Position numbers and translations under genes: made by a program. Shown here one piece after another: positions 12,736 through 22,737 of a DNA stretch of 64,000 bases; position 1 is the first letter of the stretch; the number at the start of each line of letters is the position of its first letter. A model generated the notes under the pieces. The model made no database searches and was not told the DNA's origin. It saw nothing but the letters and a program-made list of their open reading frames with translations. Origin of the DNA: Eumeta japonica. Its lineage: Eukaryota; Arthropoda; Insecta; Lepidoptera; Psychidae. Location of the stretch: contig BGZK01000014.1 of assembly GCA_005406025.1 (NCBI GenBank), positions 992,001 through 1,056,000 on the forward strand. The letters run 5' to 3'.

Positions 12736-12764
12736 CCAACCTGACCTGACCTCACCTAACCTAA
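12736..12764 (-). repeat. Degenerate telomere-like (TTAGG) tract
   Basis: Read on the minus strand this is TTAGG, TTAGG, TGAGG, TCAGG, TCAGG, TTGG: about five units of the insect telomere repeat or one-base variants. It lies within 5 nt of the outer edge of the long inverted-repeat element that follows. It is too short and too degenerate to call a true interstitial telomere with confidence. Confidence 0.4.
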
Positions 12765-12768
12765 TAAT

Positions 12769-12980
12769 CCAGGATCCAGGATTCATTTTTAAATTGATTA
12801 CTATCAAGCTAATTTTCCGGGAGTAGCTTCATTTTGATGAGACACCCAACGTCCTATACGAAAATACTCGATTGTGGTAGCAAAAGGGGTAGCAGGGATA
12901 CAATATGTCCTATGAAATGTATGATTTGATCGAAGAGTCCCGTCCTTCCAGCACGTATCGATAACGATGTCAACAAAAAT
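12769..12980 (+). repeat. Left inverted end of the 2.1-kb element
   Basis: The end is about 210 nt long and matches the reverse complement of 14595-14886 apart from one roughly 100-nt gap. Many blocks of 10-16 nt are identical, and substitutions are scattered evenly, as expected for an old pair. Confidence 0.75.
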
Positions 12981-13443
12981 TGTTGTAACTACCACAAGAT
13001 CATTTTTCTTATGACTAATTGTAGGACAAAAATATTACATAATAGGTCTGTCTTTTCTCTGTCCAAATGAAAAAAATGTCCTGCAAGAAAACAGGTATGT
13101 ATCACTAATCCGACAAGAATTGTCATTTTCGTTTTTCTATTTCTAAGATAACATAAAGTGAAAACATCCTATTCAAATTTAAATACCTTTATTTTCTAGT
13201 AAATTCAGTACAAGAAATTGTGGTTTTACATAAAAAAAATAATCTTCATCAGATTCATCTGATAAATCATCTTATTTGCTAGTAACATCCCTCCCATATT
13301 CATCTCCCTCATTTTCCTCATTCATGATATTTGACTCTGTAATAACATGGAAAAATTAAATGAATTTCCGAATAATCAGTCAATAAATAATAATAGTATT
13401 AATAGGGTTCCTTGCAAATCGGAAGACAGTTCTTCAAAAGATG

Positions 13444-14520
13444 GACTTTGTGACCATCAAACCAATAATATTCATATTTGCCATCAGATATTGACCATCC
13501 ATAATTTTTTTGTCAAATTTCCCGTGGGGCACATTTCAGATGAATACTGTTCTTTTAATTTGTTGCAACAATTTTGTTTTTTTTTTTTGTAGCAAACTGG
13601 AAGGACCATATCCTATGATTTTTTTTAATTTTTCATTTATTTTTTTTAATTATATCCCTTTTCAAATAATTCATACCGTCTTTTGTTGACATAATTGTTT
13701 ATTTTTCATGAGTACACTCTACATCACACTCTTCAATAATTCGAACTACCTCATTCAATGTTGTTAATGCTGTAAGTTCACTTCGTAGGAGTTGAATAAA
13801 AGCCTTTTGAAATTTTTATTTTTGTTTAAATACTGAAAGGTCTCTTTTTTCCTTTACGGAAGAAAGCAGGATTGTAATCATTCTCTGTAACTATATAGCA
13901 TATGGCGAGTGATCAAGATAATTGATATCTAAATTTGTCATAAATTTCATTTATGCTAAAGTACATTTTTTACGTGTTCTTAAATTAATTATTATTTGAA
14001 CTTCATCTTTTAAATACTTAGACGTTGCCAACATTATTACTGGTATTACAGAATCTGACCTTTGTATCTGCACACCATAGTCAGTACTAAACTGACAAAT
14101 GATTAAGATTAGTAGCCTTTCCTGTGATCAATGTAATAAATTCGTCCCTTATACAAATTACAATTAAAAATTCTACAATTTTTTCTTTAAAGTTTTTATT
14201 CCTCAATAATTTGCAGAATTCTGCGGAACAATTATTGTCCAAACGTATAATGCCATACTGTGTGTCCTTTTCAAGGCTCAGATGATGTTCAAATTCCTTA
14301 ATAGTGGGTTTGTTGTACTTGTCAAATATAATATGTACTTCTTTTGTATTATGTGTAAGTATTTTTAATATATGCTTCGAGATTTAACCATAGCTGTTTG
14401 GAAGATTCTACATCGTATGTAATAAATGAAATCCATCAACTAAATGAATGTCTGCTTTTGGGCGATTTATAATGTCAGTTTTTTTTATTCTAGTAATTCA
14501 CTAATAATTATAGATTTCGC
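13444..14520 (-). pseudogene. Decayed ORF of an uncharacterised invertebrate XPG/PIN-like family
   Basis: On the minus strand, one frame from about 14478 to 14087 carries KADIHLVDGFHLLH, EVHIIFDKYNKPTIKEFEHH and NKNFKEKIVEFL, interrupted by two stops near its start and ended by a third. Downstream, with frameshifts, come RSDSVIPVIMLATSKYLK (about 14000-14060), INEIYDKF, NDYNPAFFRKGKKRPF (about 13845-13885) and YGWSISDGKYEYYWFDGHK (about 13450-13507). From memory these match, in order, a widespread uncharacterised family in molluscs, cnidarians and arthropods with signatures VDGF..LH, VDVVFD.Y...SIK, DTD..VIML, TGCD....F..KGK..P and W..FDG. The DTD-type acidic residues suggest a PIN/XPG-like nuclease fold, which is inference. 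Here DTD has become DS, and there are several stops and frame changes, so the gene is dead. Confidence 0.6.
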
Positions 14521-14594
14521 GATCATGCAAATTGTTTCATTAGTGTACAATAGTAAAAAAATCAGCTGGTCAGTAATCAATTTTGATGACCTCG

Positions 14595-14886
14595 TTATTG
14601 ATACATGTTGGAAGGATAGGACTCTTTGATCAAACCATGCATTTTGTAGGACCAATATTTTTTCAAATAATTTAGATAATTATTTTGAGATTTAACAAAA
14701 AACCCACAGTTAGTAATAAATTTTTGAGAATCGTCAAATCGACATATTTTATACCTGCTACCTCTGTTAGCTACCACAATCGAGAATTTTGGTATAAGAA
14801 ATTGTTAGGCGCCTCATCAAAATGAAGCTACTCACGGAAAATTAATTTGATAGTAATCAATTGTAAAAATCAACCCTGGATCCTGA
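14595..14886 (-). repeat. Right inverted end of the 2.1-kb element
   Basis: This is the counterpart of 12769-12980. The extra 100 nt (about 14650-14740) are AT-rich. A 60-codon minus-strand frame covers most of this end; it may have encoded the N-terminal part of the internal protein, but no motif supports that. Confidence 0.7.
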
Positions 14887-15034
14887 ACTATAACTTTTAA
14901 TTTCCAAAAACTATATTTATTAATTTATATTACAAATATGCAAACTTTAACAATCGCGCAATAAGACGATTAGATATATACGTCATATTTCAAAGGCAAT
15001 CACTAAGAGCGACGCTAGAGTGGATCGCGACGGT

Positions 15035-15278
15035 AAAGGATCAGGTTTTCGATCATCCCATTATGGGATGGGATAATCCTCATACAATTTTGATTATTTT
15101 GATTAAATTTAACTTAAACCTCTTCACGCTGGCCCAATCACGGCGGTCGGAGGCTGTTAACAACTTGTCACTGATAGAATGACAATGACCGGAACCGTTC
15201 TCCCGGTTAGTTTTTCAATGTCCAGGAACGAACCTATACCTTGTGATTACGAGACAACGCTCTCAACTAGTGGGCCAC
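15035..15278 (-). repeat. tRNA-derived SINE, minus strand
   Basis: Read on the minus strand from 15278, GGTGGCCCACTAGTTGAGAG and a box-B-like GGTTCGTTCC lie at tRNA spacing. After these comes a body containing GATTGGGCCAGCGTGAAGAG, the conserved 3' segment of common lepidopteran SINEs. A degenerate GAGGATTATCCC...ATGGGATGATC tail corresponds to the usual GGAGACCC...GTGGGCCG end. It is an old, diverged copy. The tRNA-like head would be the internal RNA polymerase III promoter. Confidence 0.7.
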
Positions 15279-16793
15279 CATTGAACATAAATATATTATG
15301 TACACACATATATTCATACATAGGGCTTTAAAATGATCACCCTTCTTTGCTTCGCCTTAATTGGTTAAAAGATCTTTTTAATAGTACTAAAAAATCTTTA
15401 TCATAAAAAGTAATGTATATGTATAAATAAAATTTAATTTAAGTATATTTATCCTCTATGCGTGCCTAATTCATTGATCTGATTAAGGTGAAACTTTGAT
15501 GACATGTTATACGTTCGCAGGAAAAGTTTTTTTTAAAACAACTACCATTTGACTTCTATTTCTCTCATATATTTGTACTGCTAAATCAAACAAACGAATC
15601 GATTCTAAGACTATATTCAAATTCAATATATCTCTTTTTCATAGATTGTAAAATAACACTTGAAATACATATATTTTTTTTACTAATTTACACTTTAGCA
15701 CTTGTTCGGAATGCAGTTTTCCCTCAAGAAGACTGAGCAAGAAACTTAAGGGTAGCTCTTTTCTAATTTCATCACGCATTAGACAAAACAAATTCAAAAC
15801 CATTGTAGAACGAAACAGCTTGGTAAGAAGTCGAGCTGCTTTTTCTCATGGATAAGGGGTACAATTTCTAAATATTCGGAAATCGTATATTTAAAAATTT
15901 TATTTTTTTTACTGAGTGTCTGTTTGATAATACTTTTAAGTTTATACGAGTGCAAATCTTATATATCAACATGGACTCTATTGAACATACAGACACACAG
16001 ATCCCTCTAAATGAATTTATCACTTTGCATAGTCGACTAACATATAAACACAGTTTATTTTTATTTCTGATACTGAGATTATATCGAACACTATTTATAT
16101 TAAATATTTCTTTTTTTATAAATTATAGATTTTCCTATATGAATTGGAATACCAGAATTAAGATTCCAATTTCCTTAAATTTATTTTTAAAAGATATACT
16201 AAGTCTGAGCTTGTAAATTGTGCAAGCCGCACCCTCCTGCAGCACGAAAATTCTATGAGTATCTGCGGCATGTCTCCAGAGTAAGATGCCATACGACATC
16301 TAGCTATGGAAATAGCCATAACAAACTAATGTAGCGATTTCAATGTCTGATAAATTTGTCATCTTTTTGACTCCATAGGCGACAAAGCTGAGCCTTTTCA
16401 ACTCACTAATATGAGGACCCCATTAAAGACTGTTATCTAAAGTAATTCCTAGAAAATCGGTAGCATTAACAAACTCCAATACTTCGTTTTGTATTAAAAT
16501 AGTTCCGTTGCATTTGAATTGAGAATCTTAGACATTGCTTTCATTTCATTAAGAAATAGGTTTTTGTAGTACGCCATTTTTTTATATTAGAGATAGCACT
16601 GTTCACATTGTCATAAGCAGGCTTTTATCTTATTCCTTTGAATAATAAAGAAGTAGACTAGATAAGTTATTTACATAGATTATGTATATGTGGACCCATG
16701 TGGACTACAGATACATATGATATCATGTCATTGTTATCAACCTTCTAAATTCTGTTCCTCAAATACGATTCGAGAAGGTCGAGTACCTGGCTG

Positions 16794-17216
16794 TTACTCC
16801 ATGTGACGTAGTTTTCTGATCAGAGGTTCATGATAAACACAAACAAATGCCTTAGAGAGTTTGCAAAATACGCCAGTTGCATCTCGCGAATCCTCCCAGG
16901 CTTCAAAAATATGTTGCTCAAGCTCAACGCCAACATCGATTTTTAAGTGACTCTGAGTAAAACCCAATTGTTTATTAAACAATAATTTCAAAGTGTACTA
17001 ACATTTGATTTAGGATTATTTTTTTTTAATGTTGCTAAGTGTCGATAGTATAGATATAGGCCTAAAGTTGTTGGGATTTAATGCACTACCGCCTTTAAAT
17101 AAAGGAATTACTTTACTTCCCTTCATCAAATCGCGAAACACGCTTTCATCTAGACACTTGTTAAAAATAAACGCCATACTTGGCGTTTGGTTTAGCCATA
17201 CACGGCGCAATGCCAT
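16794..17216 (-). pseudogene. Reverse transcriptase core of the LINE
   Basis: Two minus-strand open segments separated by a short deletion (16992-17015) cover the fingers and part of the palm. The first has KVIPLF and NNFRPISIL (RT domains 1-2). The second has GFTQSHLKIDVGVELEQHIF and LSKAFVCVYHEPL, where the usual AFDCVHH aspartate is replaced by V, so a catalytic Asp of block A is lost. The YADD block downstream is also damaged. The protein would have copied its own RNA at the target site; this copy cannot. Confidence 0.75.
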
Positions 17217-17330
17217 CTATAATGAAGTTTACAATTATAATAGAAAGACCGTGAAGATCAGCAGTTCTCTTCATATCTAAAGAATTAAATGTTTTGATAA
17301 CCTATTCAGAACTCACATATGTATTTAAAC

Positions 17331-17356
17331 TCTGACTACTACACTACTACTACTAC
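17331..17356. repeat. Short TAC/CTA microsatellite
   Basis: This is an imperfect run of ACT/TAC trinucleotides (CTACTACACTACTACTACTA) inside the decayed LINE region. Confidence 0.6.
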
Positions 17357-17930
17357 AGGTCGGAATACTTTCCTTCAGTAATAATTCGGCAAAACCGTGA
17401 GATGAGTTAAGAGATTTGGCAGTCGAAACAGAAATGTCGATAAAGAACGTTTGAAAGACCTTAGCAACCTTTATGTCCTTACTCAAGGTTTTGTTATCTG
17501 TCTTAAGATATATGATAGATAGAGAAAACTTAGGTTAAAAGTTGATAAAGTCTCGTTCTTTATGACACCTCTATTTGTTTTTATAACATTTTTTCTATTT
17601 TTCATTTTATTATTAACGTGCTTGACTTCAGCCGCGATGCAAAGATTATTAAAAATTTTTGAGTATTTTTTACATATTTGGCAGAATTCTCAATATTATT
17701 AAGTCATTTCCTTATAAACCTCATACAGTCTCATTCTACTTTTATGAATTTCCACTGTTGCCCAATCGCTAAATGATAATGATTAATTTATTTTAACACT
17801 TCTTGCTTTGAATAGATTATCATATTCAGTTTTTAGGATGAGAAACATTAAATTATAGAATTTATTGAAATCATCACAGCAATGAAGTTCTGCAATTCTT
17901 GGTGTGATATATATTTTTAATATAATTAGG

Positions 17931-18443
17931 TGCTTTTCGTTCACCGTAATTAATGAAAACTATACATACCAAACTACTTATGCAAATATAAATATTTGGT
18001 AACTTAGATTATTATAGTTGGAAAAAAATTACACATAACTTTCGTTACCTTTATTGTGTTTGATTAAATCCTGTATTTATAGTAATTACTTAATTCTTAC
18101 ATAAGAATAGTTGCAATGAGTAGGTTGTTGTTGTTAAGTTTGTAGGAGTATTTATTTTTATTGGGTGTTTGTAAATATATTATTAGTATTATATGTATAG
18201 ATTCCATTGAAAAAACTTTATAAGATATATGTATCTTATGTTTATTTTATTGCGTTTGACCGGTAGCGGAATCTATTAAAGTTAGTACGAATCGAGTATA
18301 GGATAGCAATCGGGATCATGGTTGAGAGCGTAATCGGTCGATGTACAAAATGAAGGAATACCTTCTATGTCCACGCAAGCGGAGCCGCGAACGGAAGGTC
18401 GTAATTAAAATAATTTTATTTTATTGTATACAAATCATATTCG
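17931..18443. other. AT-rich spacer with a transposon-end motif
   Basis: Most of this is anonymous. Positions 18371-18400 contain GCAAGCGGAGCCGCGAACGG, a variant of the GCGAAGCCGCGGGCGGAAGC end common in lepidopteran ACTAGCT elements, so an old element probably ends here. Confidence 0.4.
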
Positions 18444-18480
18444 CATTTTATATACAAATTCAAGATTTGTATATAAAATG
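18444..18480. repeat. Perfect 16-bp inverted repeat, 5-nt loop
   Basis: The arms are CATTTTATATACAAAT at 18444-18459 and its exact reverse complement at 18465-18480, with TCAAG between them. It sits about 30 nt beyond the point where similarity to the mariner transposase stops. Confidence 0.85.
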
Positions 18481-18512
18481 AGATTCAACAGTCTCCTCTC
18501 TTGGTGCTTACC

Positions 18513-19270
18513 TAACACTACTTAAAGAATTCTGAACAGACCGAAACAGGTGAAAATCTAAGGGTGCAAGGTCAGGGCTGTATGGTGGATTCGTTAACAC
18601 TTCCCAACCTAACTCTCTCAATAATTGTTGTATTTGAGTGGCTAAATATGTGTGTGGCATGACATTATCATAGTGAAAAATCCCACTCGTTCTATTGATT
18701 AATTCCGAACGTTTTTGCTCTACTTCTTGCTTGAGTCTCATTATCTGGTGGCAGTAGAGATATGAATTGATCGTTTTGCCCAGCGATAAAACCCATAATA
18801 AATAATGTCCTTAAAATCCTACCATATAAATATCATCAACTAATTGCAAGTTAATCCGGGTTTCGTTATAGTCAGTGGAGCTTGTTTGCCTTTTGTCCAT
18901 GATCTTTTTCGGACGTTCTTGTCGTAGGTAATCCATTTTTAATTCCCAGTGATCAATCTTTTCAACAACGCTTCGTTTTCATTACATTACAAGATTCATT
19001 AGATTTGTTTCAGTGAGCTCGTGTGGGATCCAAGTCCCTTTTTTACCCTGGGACCCTTTTTTATATATCCAACTTTTTTTGAAATATATCAAAACTGTTT
19101 TGTGGTTCATCTCCAGCTTTTCAGCTATGTTGTAAGATCTAATATGCCAATCTTCTCTATTATTTTCAAAATGGCAACGACTTTATTCGTAACTGATGGA
19201 CCAGAGCGAATTTCAACTTTGACATCAAAATTATCGGACTGAAAATGCTTGAAGCAGTTTTATGCTACTC
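18513..19270 (-). pseudogene. Decayed mariner transposase
   Basis: Minus-strand pieces in several frames follow the mariner order. The DNA-binding part has NFDVKVEIRSG, VTNKV and a degraded ISSYDIAE-like block. The WVPHELTE-like part reads WIPHELTETNLMN. The first catalytic region near 18933-18950 reads ITGN*KWITYD instead of ITGDEKWITYD, so the first Asp is Asn and the Glu codon is a stop. The second region is intact (GIFHYDN), as is the third (PPYSPDLAPLDFHLF), consistent with a D,D34D mariner. Similarity ends at about 18513 after QNSLSS, so the last roughly 40 residues and the 3' inverted repeat are missing. It is non-functional. Confidence 0.9.
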
Positions 19271-19546
19271 TTATCGATACTGTATTAGGTGCACAAACTT
19301 CAAATTTTTTTCTTCGCGGCTTTTGTCGCATTTTTTTTTATTGAAACTATATAATGTATCGAATTTATACATTAACTTCACACATTTTCGTGAACAGAAA
19401 AACAATATAAAATGGGGGACACTATTTTTAATTTATATTTTTCTTTTTAATGGTATCAAAACTAGCCACATAAAAACAGCATAACTAAAACGATTTTACT
19501 GCATAAAATAAAAAAATAAAATTTTTCCGACCTAGTATGTCATTAA
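19271..19546 (-). mobile_element. Probable 5' part of the mariner element
   Basis: The interval lies upstream of the transposase on the minus strand and is AT-rich, with a run of A/T. The outer sequence at about 19528-19540 (TAGGTCGGAAAAATT on the minus strand) looks like a mariner terminal repeat, but no matching end survives on the other side, so the boundary is tentative. Confidence 0.35.
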
Positions 19547-20200
19547 CTAGCTATCGCCCGCATCTCCGCCCACATAGACATATAATGAATTCTTTCATCT
19601 TCTATATCGACCGATAATGCTGTCGATCATGATCCGGACCTCGTTCCGGTTCTTGATTACAGTCATCCCGCTTTCGATTCCGATTCTGTTCTCTATCAAA
19701 ATCCCAATTCCGTCTTCGATTCAATTCCGTGCTCTTTCACAGAAAACACAAGTACTACCGCTATTTTTTTTTTACTATAAAAAAGTGTCGTTTACGCCTT
19801 TAATCCTAATTGAGGTCGTGCTGGCGATTCTGATCCCGGACCGAATCGAACTTAACCTTCCCTTGGACACTACTATCACTTACAACCTATAGAATTATTC
19901 GTACTACGAATATGCGAACGAAGCCGCAAGCGAAATTTAATATCTTCATAAAATGCAGCATATATGTTATTCTGACTTATAAGCTATACCCTATTACTTA
20001 AAGTTTCAGCTAATTATGTTCAAGCGTGATTAAGCGAAAATAGTATTCAAACTTTCACATTTATAATATTAGTTAAATCAAACGATATATTCTACATCTC
20101 AAAAATATTCGCTTATAACTTCATTTCTCTGTCTGTCTGTCATGTAACGTCGGCCAATTGAACATTACCTAATGAAATTTCATATCACACAAGCGACTTT
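19547..20200 (+). repeat. ACTAGCT-headed element with degenerate GATTCC hexamers
   Basis: The head AACTAGCTATCGCCCGCATC is typical of an abundant lepidopteran repeat. At 19626-19735 runs of degenerate CGATTCCGATTC-like hexamers produce the 91-codon frame, which is not a real gene. GCGAACGAAGCCGCAAGCG at about 19915-19933 is an internal or terminal motif of the same family. CTGTCTGTCTGTCATGTAAC at about 20130-20150 is also typical. The right limit is uncertain. Confidence 0.5.
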
Positions 20201-20562
20201 TACATGTTAAATATAATAGTAAGACATATGATGTCTCGAACGTTTATGCCTTGTACAGTATGAGACTTTGACCTTATACATATACCAATAATTTATTAAA
20301 TAATGTTGATTGTTTAATACACTATTGTTATATGTATGAAAAGGTTTGGCCAGTGCATGTAAAAATGTGTCTCAAACAGACAACCTTTATCGACTTCCAA
20401 GACAAAAAGCACGATAGCTCGGCTCTTAAAAGCTTTAACGTGATGTTAGATACCTTAAAACAATCTGTTGAGATAGCTTATAATTTTCTCGAGAATTGGA
20501 ATAACAAACTGAAAATTTTTTTTAAGCCCGACTGGTAATTTCAGAGATTAGCATGTTCAAAC

Positions 20563-21464
20563 AAAAAAAACTTGGCATAAGTATATCGGACCGTGCTCAT
20601 TACAGGGTTTTGAAGCCATTATTATAAAGAAATTCACTACACATGAAAAAATACGTTGTAACACATTTTCCATGTTTTCCGCAAAGAATAATTATATGCA
20701 CTTTAGTCGCCTATAACTAGAAAAACAAGTAGAAATGTCGACTAATATCGTTCTTGTTGCGAGGATAAAGGTTTCAATTCACGTATTCAGACTTATTTCA
20801 GTCTTGATAGTCCTTTAGGTAAATTGTTAACTTTAATGTTAGGTAAATGATTACCTTTCTCAAACAAACTAAGACCCGGCCATTCAGTTAAGAGACGTTC
20901 AAAAAGAAGAGAATAATTAGTTAAGTTTATGCACTATTGTTTACACTAAACCAATTAGTGTAAACTATAGTGCATCAACAAAAGAGCGTATGTTCATGAC
21001 ACTTCGTCTCTTTGTTGAGAAGAACAGTTTTCCGACAATAACTCAAAAATGGTATATTCGTTGATGTTCAAAATAATTTTCGGTGAAAGAATTTATTAAG
21101 CGTTATATTCGTTATTTTTTTTCATATTTTTTGGATATACGGTATAGAAAATAGAGAGGGGGAACATTTTTTCTGCAAGTTTTGGAGAGATTATTTTCTA
21201 AATCGTTCACGTAATTAGAAAAATTGCTTACAAACCTTAAAGTGTTTTTAAATTTTTTTTCAGCTTCCGTTATACTAGAAATATTATTTTTTTTTATTTA
21301 ACCACCAAGCTAAGTAGCGACTTTTACAGTACACCTATAATATAAAATTTATCAAGATACGTCTTGTAGTTTTTGAATAAAATGCTTGTGACATACAGAC
21401 GGACGGACGGACGGGACGAAACTACAAGAGTTCCGTTTTGCCATTATGGCTCGGAACCCTGAAA
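20563..21464 (-). repeat. GGTTCCG-type interspersed repeat, copy B
   Basis: On the minus strand from 21464 it reads CAGGGTTCCGAGCC, then AAAACGGAACTCTTG and CGTCCGTCCGTCCGTCTGTA. It ends at 20563 with a TATCGGACCGTGCTCATTAC-type tail (plus-strand view) and a T run. The interior is collinear with copies A and C. A near-perfect hairpin (20930-20974) interrupts it. It has no coding capacity. Confidence 0.7.
20930..20974. repeat. 20-bp inverted repeat, one mismatch, 5-nt loop
   Basis: The left arm 20930-20949 is TGCACTATTGTTTACACTAA. The right arm 20955-20974 is its reverse complement with one A/T difference. It lies inside repeat copy B and has no counterpart in copies A and C as far as I can align them. 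Confidence 0.8.
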
Positions 21465-22737
21465 AGCAAATTCTTCAGCTTTACATATTAACATAAATAT
21501 AACTCTAATAGCGTTAAATGCCGAAAAACAGCTTTTTATCCATTAAGAACATTATTCCATACAGAAAAATGTACTATAGTTACTTACTGTACATCATTTT
21601 TTGAGTTACATGTAAAATTTTCTTAGACTGTTGTGAATACCTAAAAAACACTAGTTAATTTAGCATTAATTACAATACAATCATTTGTTATCATATTACT
21701 AATATTGCCCTATTCTTTAACTTAAGATCAAAATATGTAAACTAAAGTTAAGAACATACGAATGGTTTATTGTGATTCATAAACCTACAGAAATCAACTC
21801 CAGTAACGATATATAAATTATTACTCGAGAGCAAATGAACTATTGTATAGTATGACCTAGTTCCGTTTTATTCTTAGAAGAGCATGTATTCATCACAAAT
21901 AAATTGCAGTGTTAATCGTTTTACGCAGTTATATAATCAAAGGCAGTAATGTAACAATTCGCTCTATTTAGCGCTGGCAATAAATCAATTTTGCCAATCA
22001 CTTCAGCGAAGTGGGCTTCCATCTATAAATTATTGTGTATAGACTGATAATGAATGTTAAAGCAGTTAGAATAAAAACTTCTGGAAAAGAATTAAATTGA
22101 GTTTGCCTGCTACCAATTTTTGTACTTTATTTATTTAATTTTTCTAAAGCGAAACTCAATACTTGACAGAAGTTTCGTGATGGATTCACATGTGAAATAT
22201 TCTATCTCCATATTTTCTACAGAGAGGAAGATATTTACACATTTTTTTTATGATTCCTTATAAATTTAATATGAGAAAAAAGTTCTGTTTAATACGTTTT
22301 ATAGAACGATTGACCCCAAATTATCAAATTATAATTAAGAATTATTTCTTACTACTTTTTAAATAGAGTCTATTAATTAAATCATTCAACGAAAAAAGAT
22401 AAGATGATTGTGGTTAACTTAAAATTATTAAGTATTCTACATTATTTGAACATATTAGCTGTGAGATCATATGTCTAATCGTTATTCGAAGCACTTCTAG
22501 ATCAGAAAAAGTTTAATTCGTACATACAGATTGTTATCAAATTACCATTTGAAGATTGAAGGAGAGTCATTCTTCTGGAAAAACAATGGGATGTCAGGGA
22601 TAGTAAAAGGGTGGTCATGACTGAATATCTCGACCGTGGAGCTACTTTCCCTTTGTACGCAAAACAAATAAAACAATTGCGTTATGAAATTCGAAAGAAA
22701 CGGCGAGGTAAAGCAGCAAAAAACTGTTTCATTCCCA
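21465..22737. other. AT-rich spacer
   Basis: No gene, RNA or recognisable repeat was found here. Confidence 0.4.

Larger units (their letters stand above)
12769..14886 (-). mobile_element. 2.1-kb element with long inverted ends
   Basis: The two ends are inverted copies of each other. From 12769 inward: CCAGGATCCAGG, TTGATTACTATCAA, AATTTTCCGGGAGTAGCTTC, ATTTTGATGAG, CTCGATTGTGGTAGC, and TTTGATCGAAGAGTC. Read from 14886 inward on the minus strand, the same blocks come in the same order (CAGGATCCAGG, TTGATTACTATCAA, AATTTTCCGTGAGTAGCTTC and so on). The right copy has about 100 nt more between the GTAGC and TTTGATC blocks. Between the ends is a decayed minus-strand ORF of an unusual protein family. 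Target-site duplication is not clear. It may be an inverted-repeat transposon, or two head-to-head copies of a longer element. Confidence 0.7.
15595..17930 (-). mobile_element. Decayed LINE retrotransposon, 5'-truncated
   Basis: Minus-strand conceptual pieces follow reverse-transcriptase order. A linker region (about 17400-17900) contains TLSKDIKVAKVFQTFF. RT block I (17016-17216) contains DLMKGSKVIPLFKGGS and NNFRPISILSTLS. A block (16794-16991) contains QLGFTQ, HIFEAWEDSRDATGVFC and LSKAF. A decayed YADD block near 16640-16665 reads STSLLFKG. FLGITL and HISELKRLS-type blocks lie at 16330-16450, and a C-terminal tail at 15950-16230. The 3' UTR at 15600-15740 has a CTTGTTCGGAATGCAG motif and an A-rich end (AATATATTGAATTTGAAT on the minus strand). 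I judge it Jockey/CR1-like; the exact clade is uncertain. Many stops and indels make it non-functional. Confidence 0.75.

Noticed and set aside
22460..22480. TGAGATCAT at 22463, the start of bantam miRNA
   Set aside because: Only nine bases match and no hairpin partner is present.
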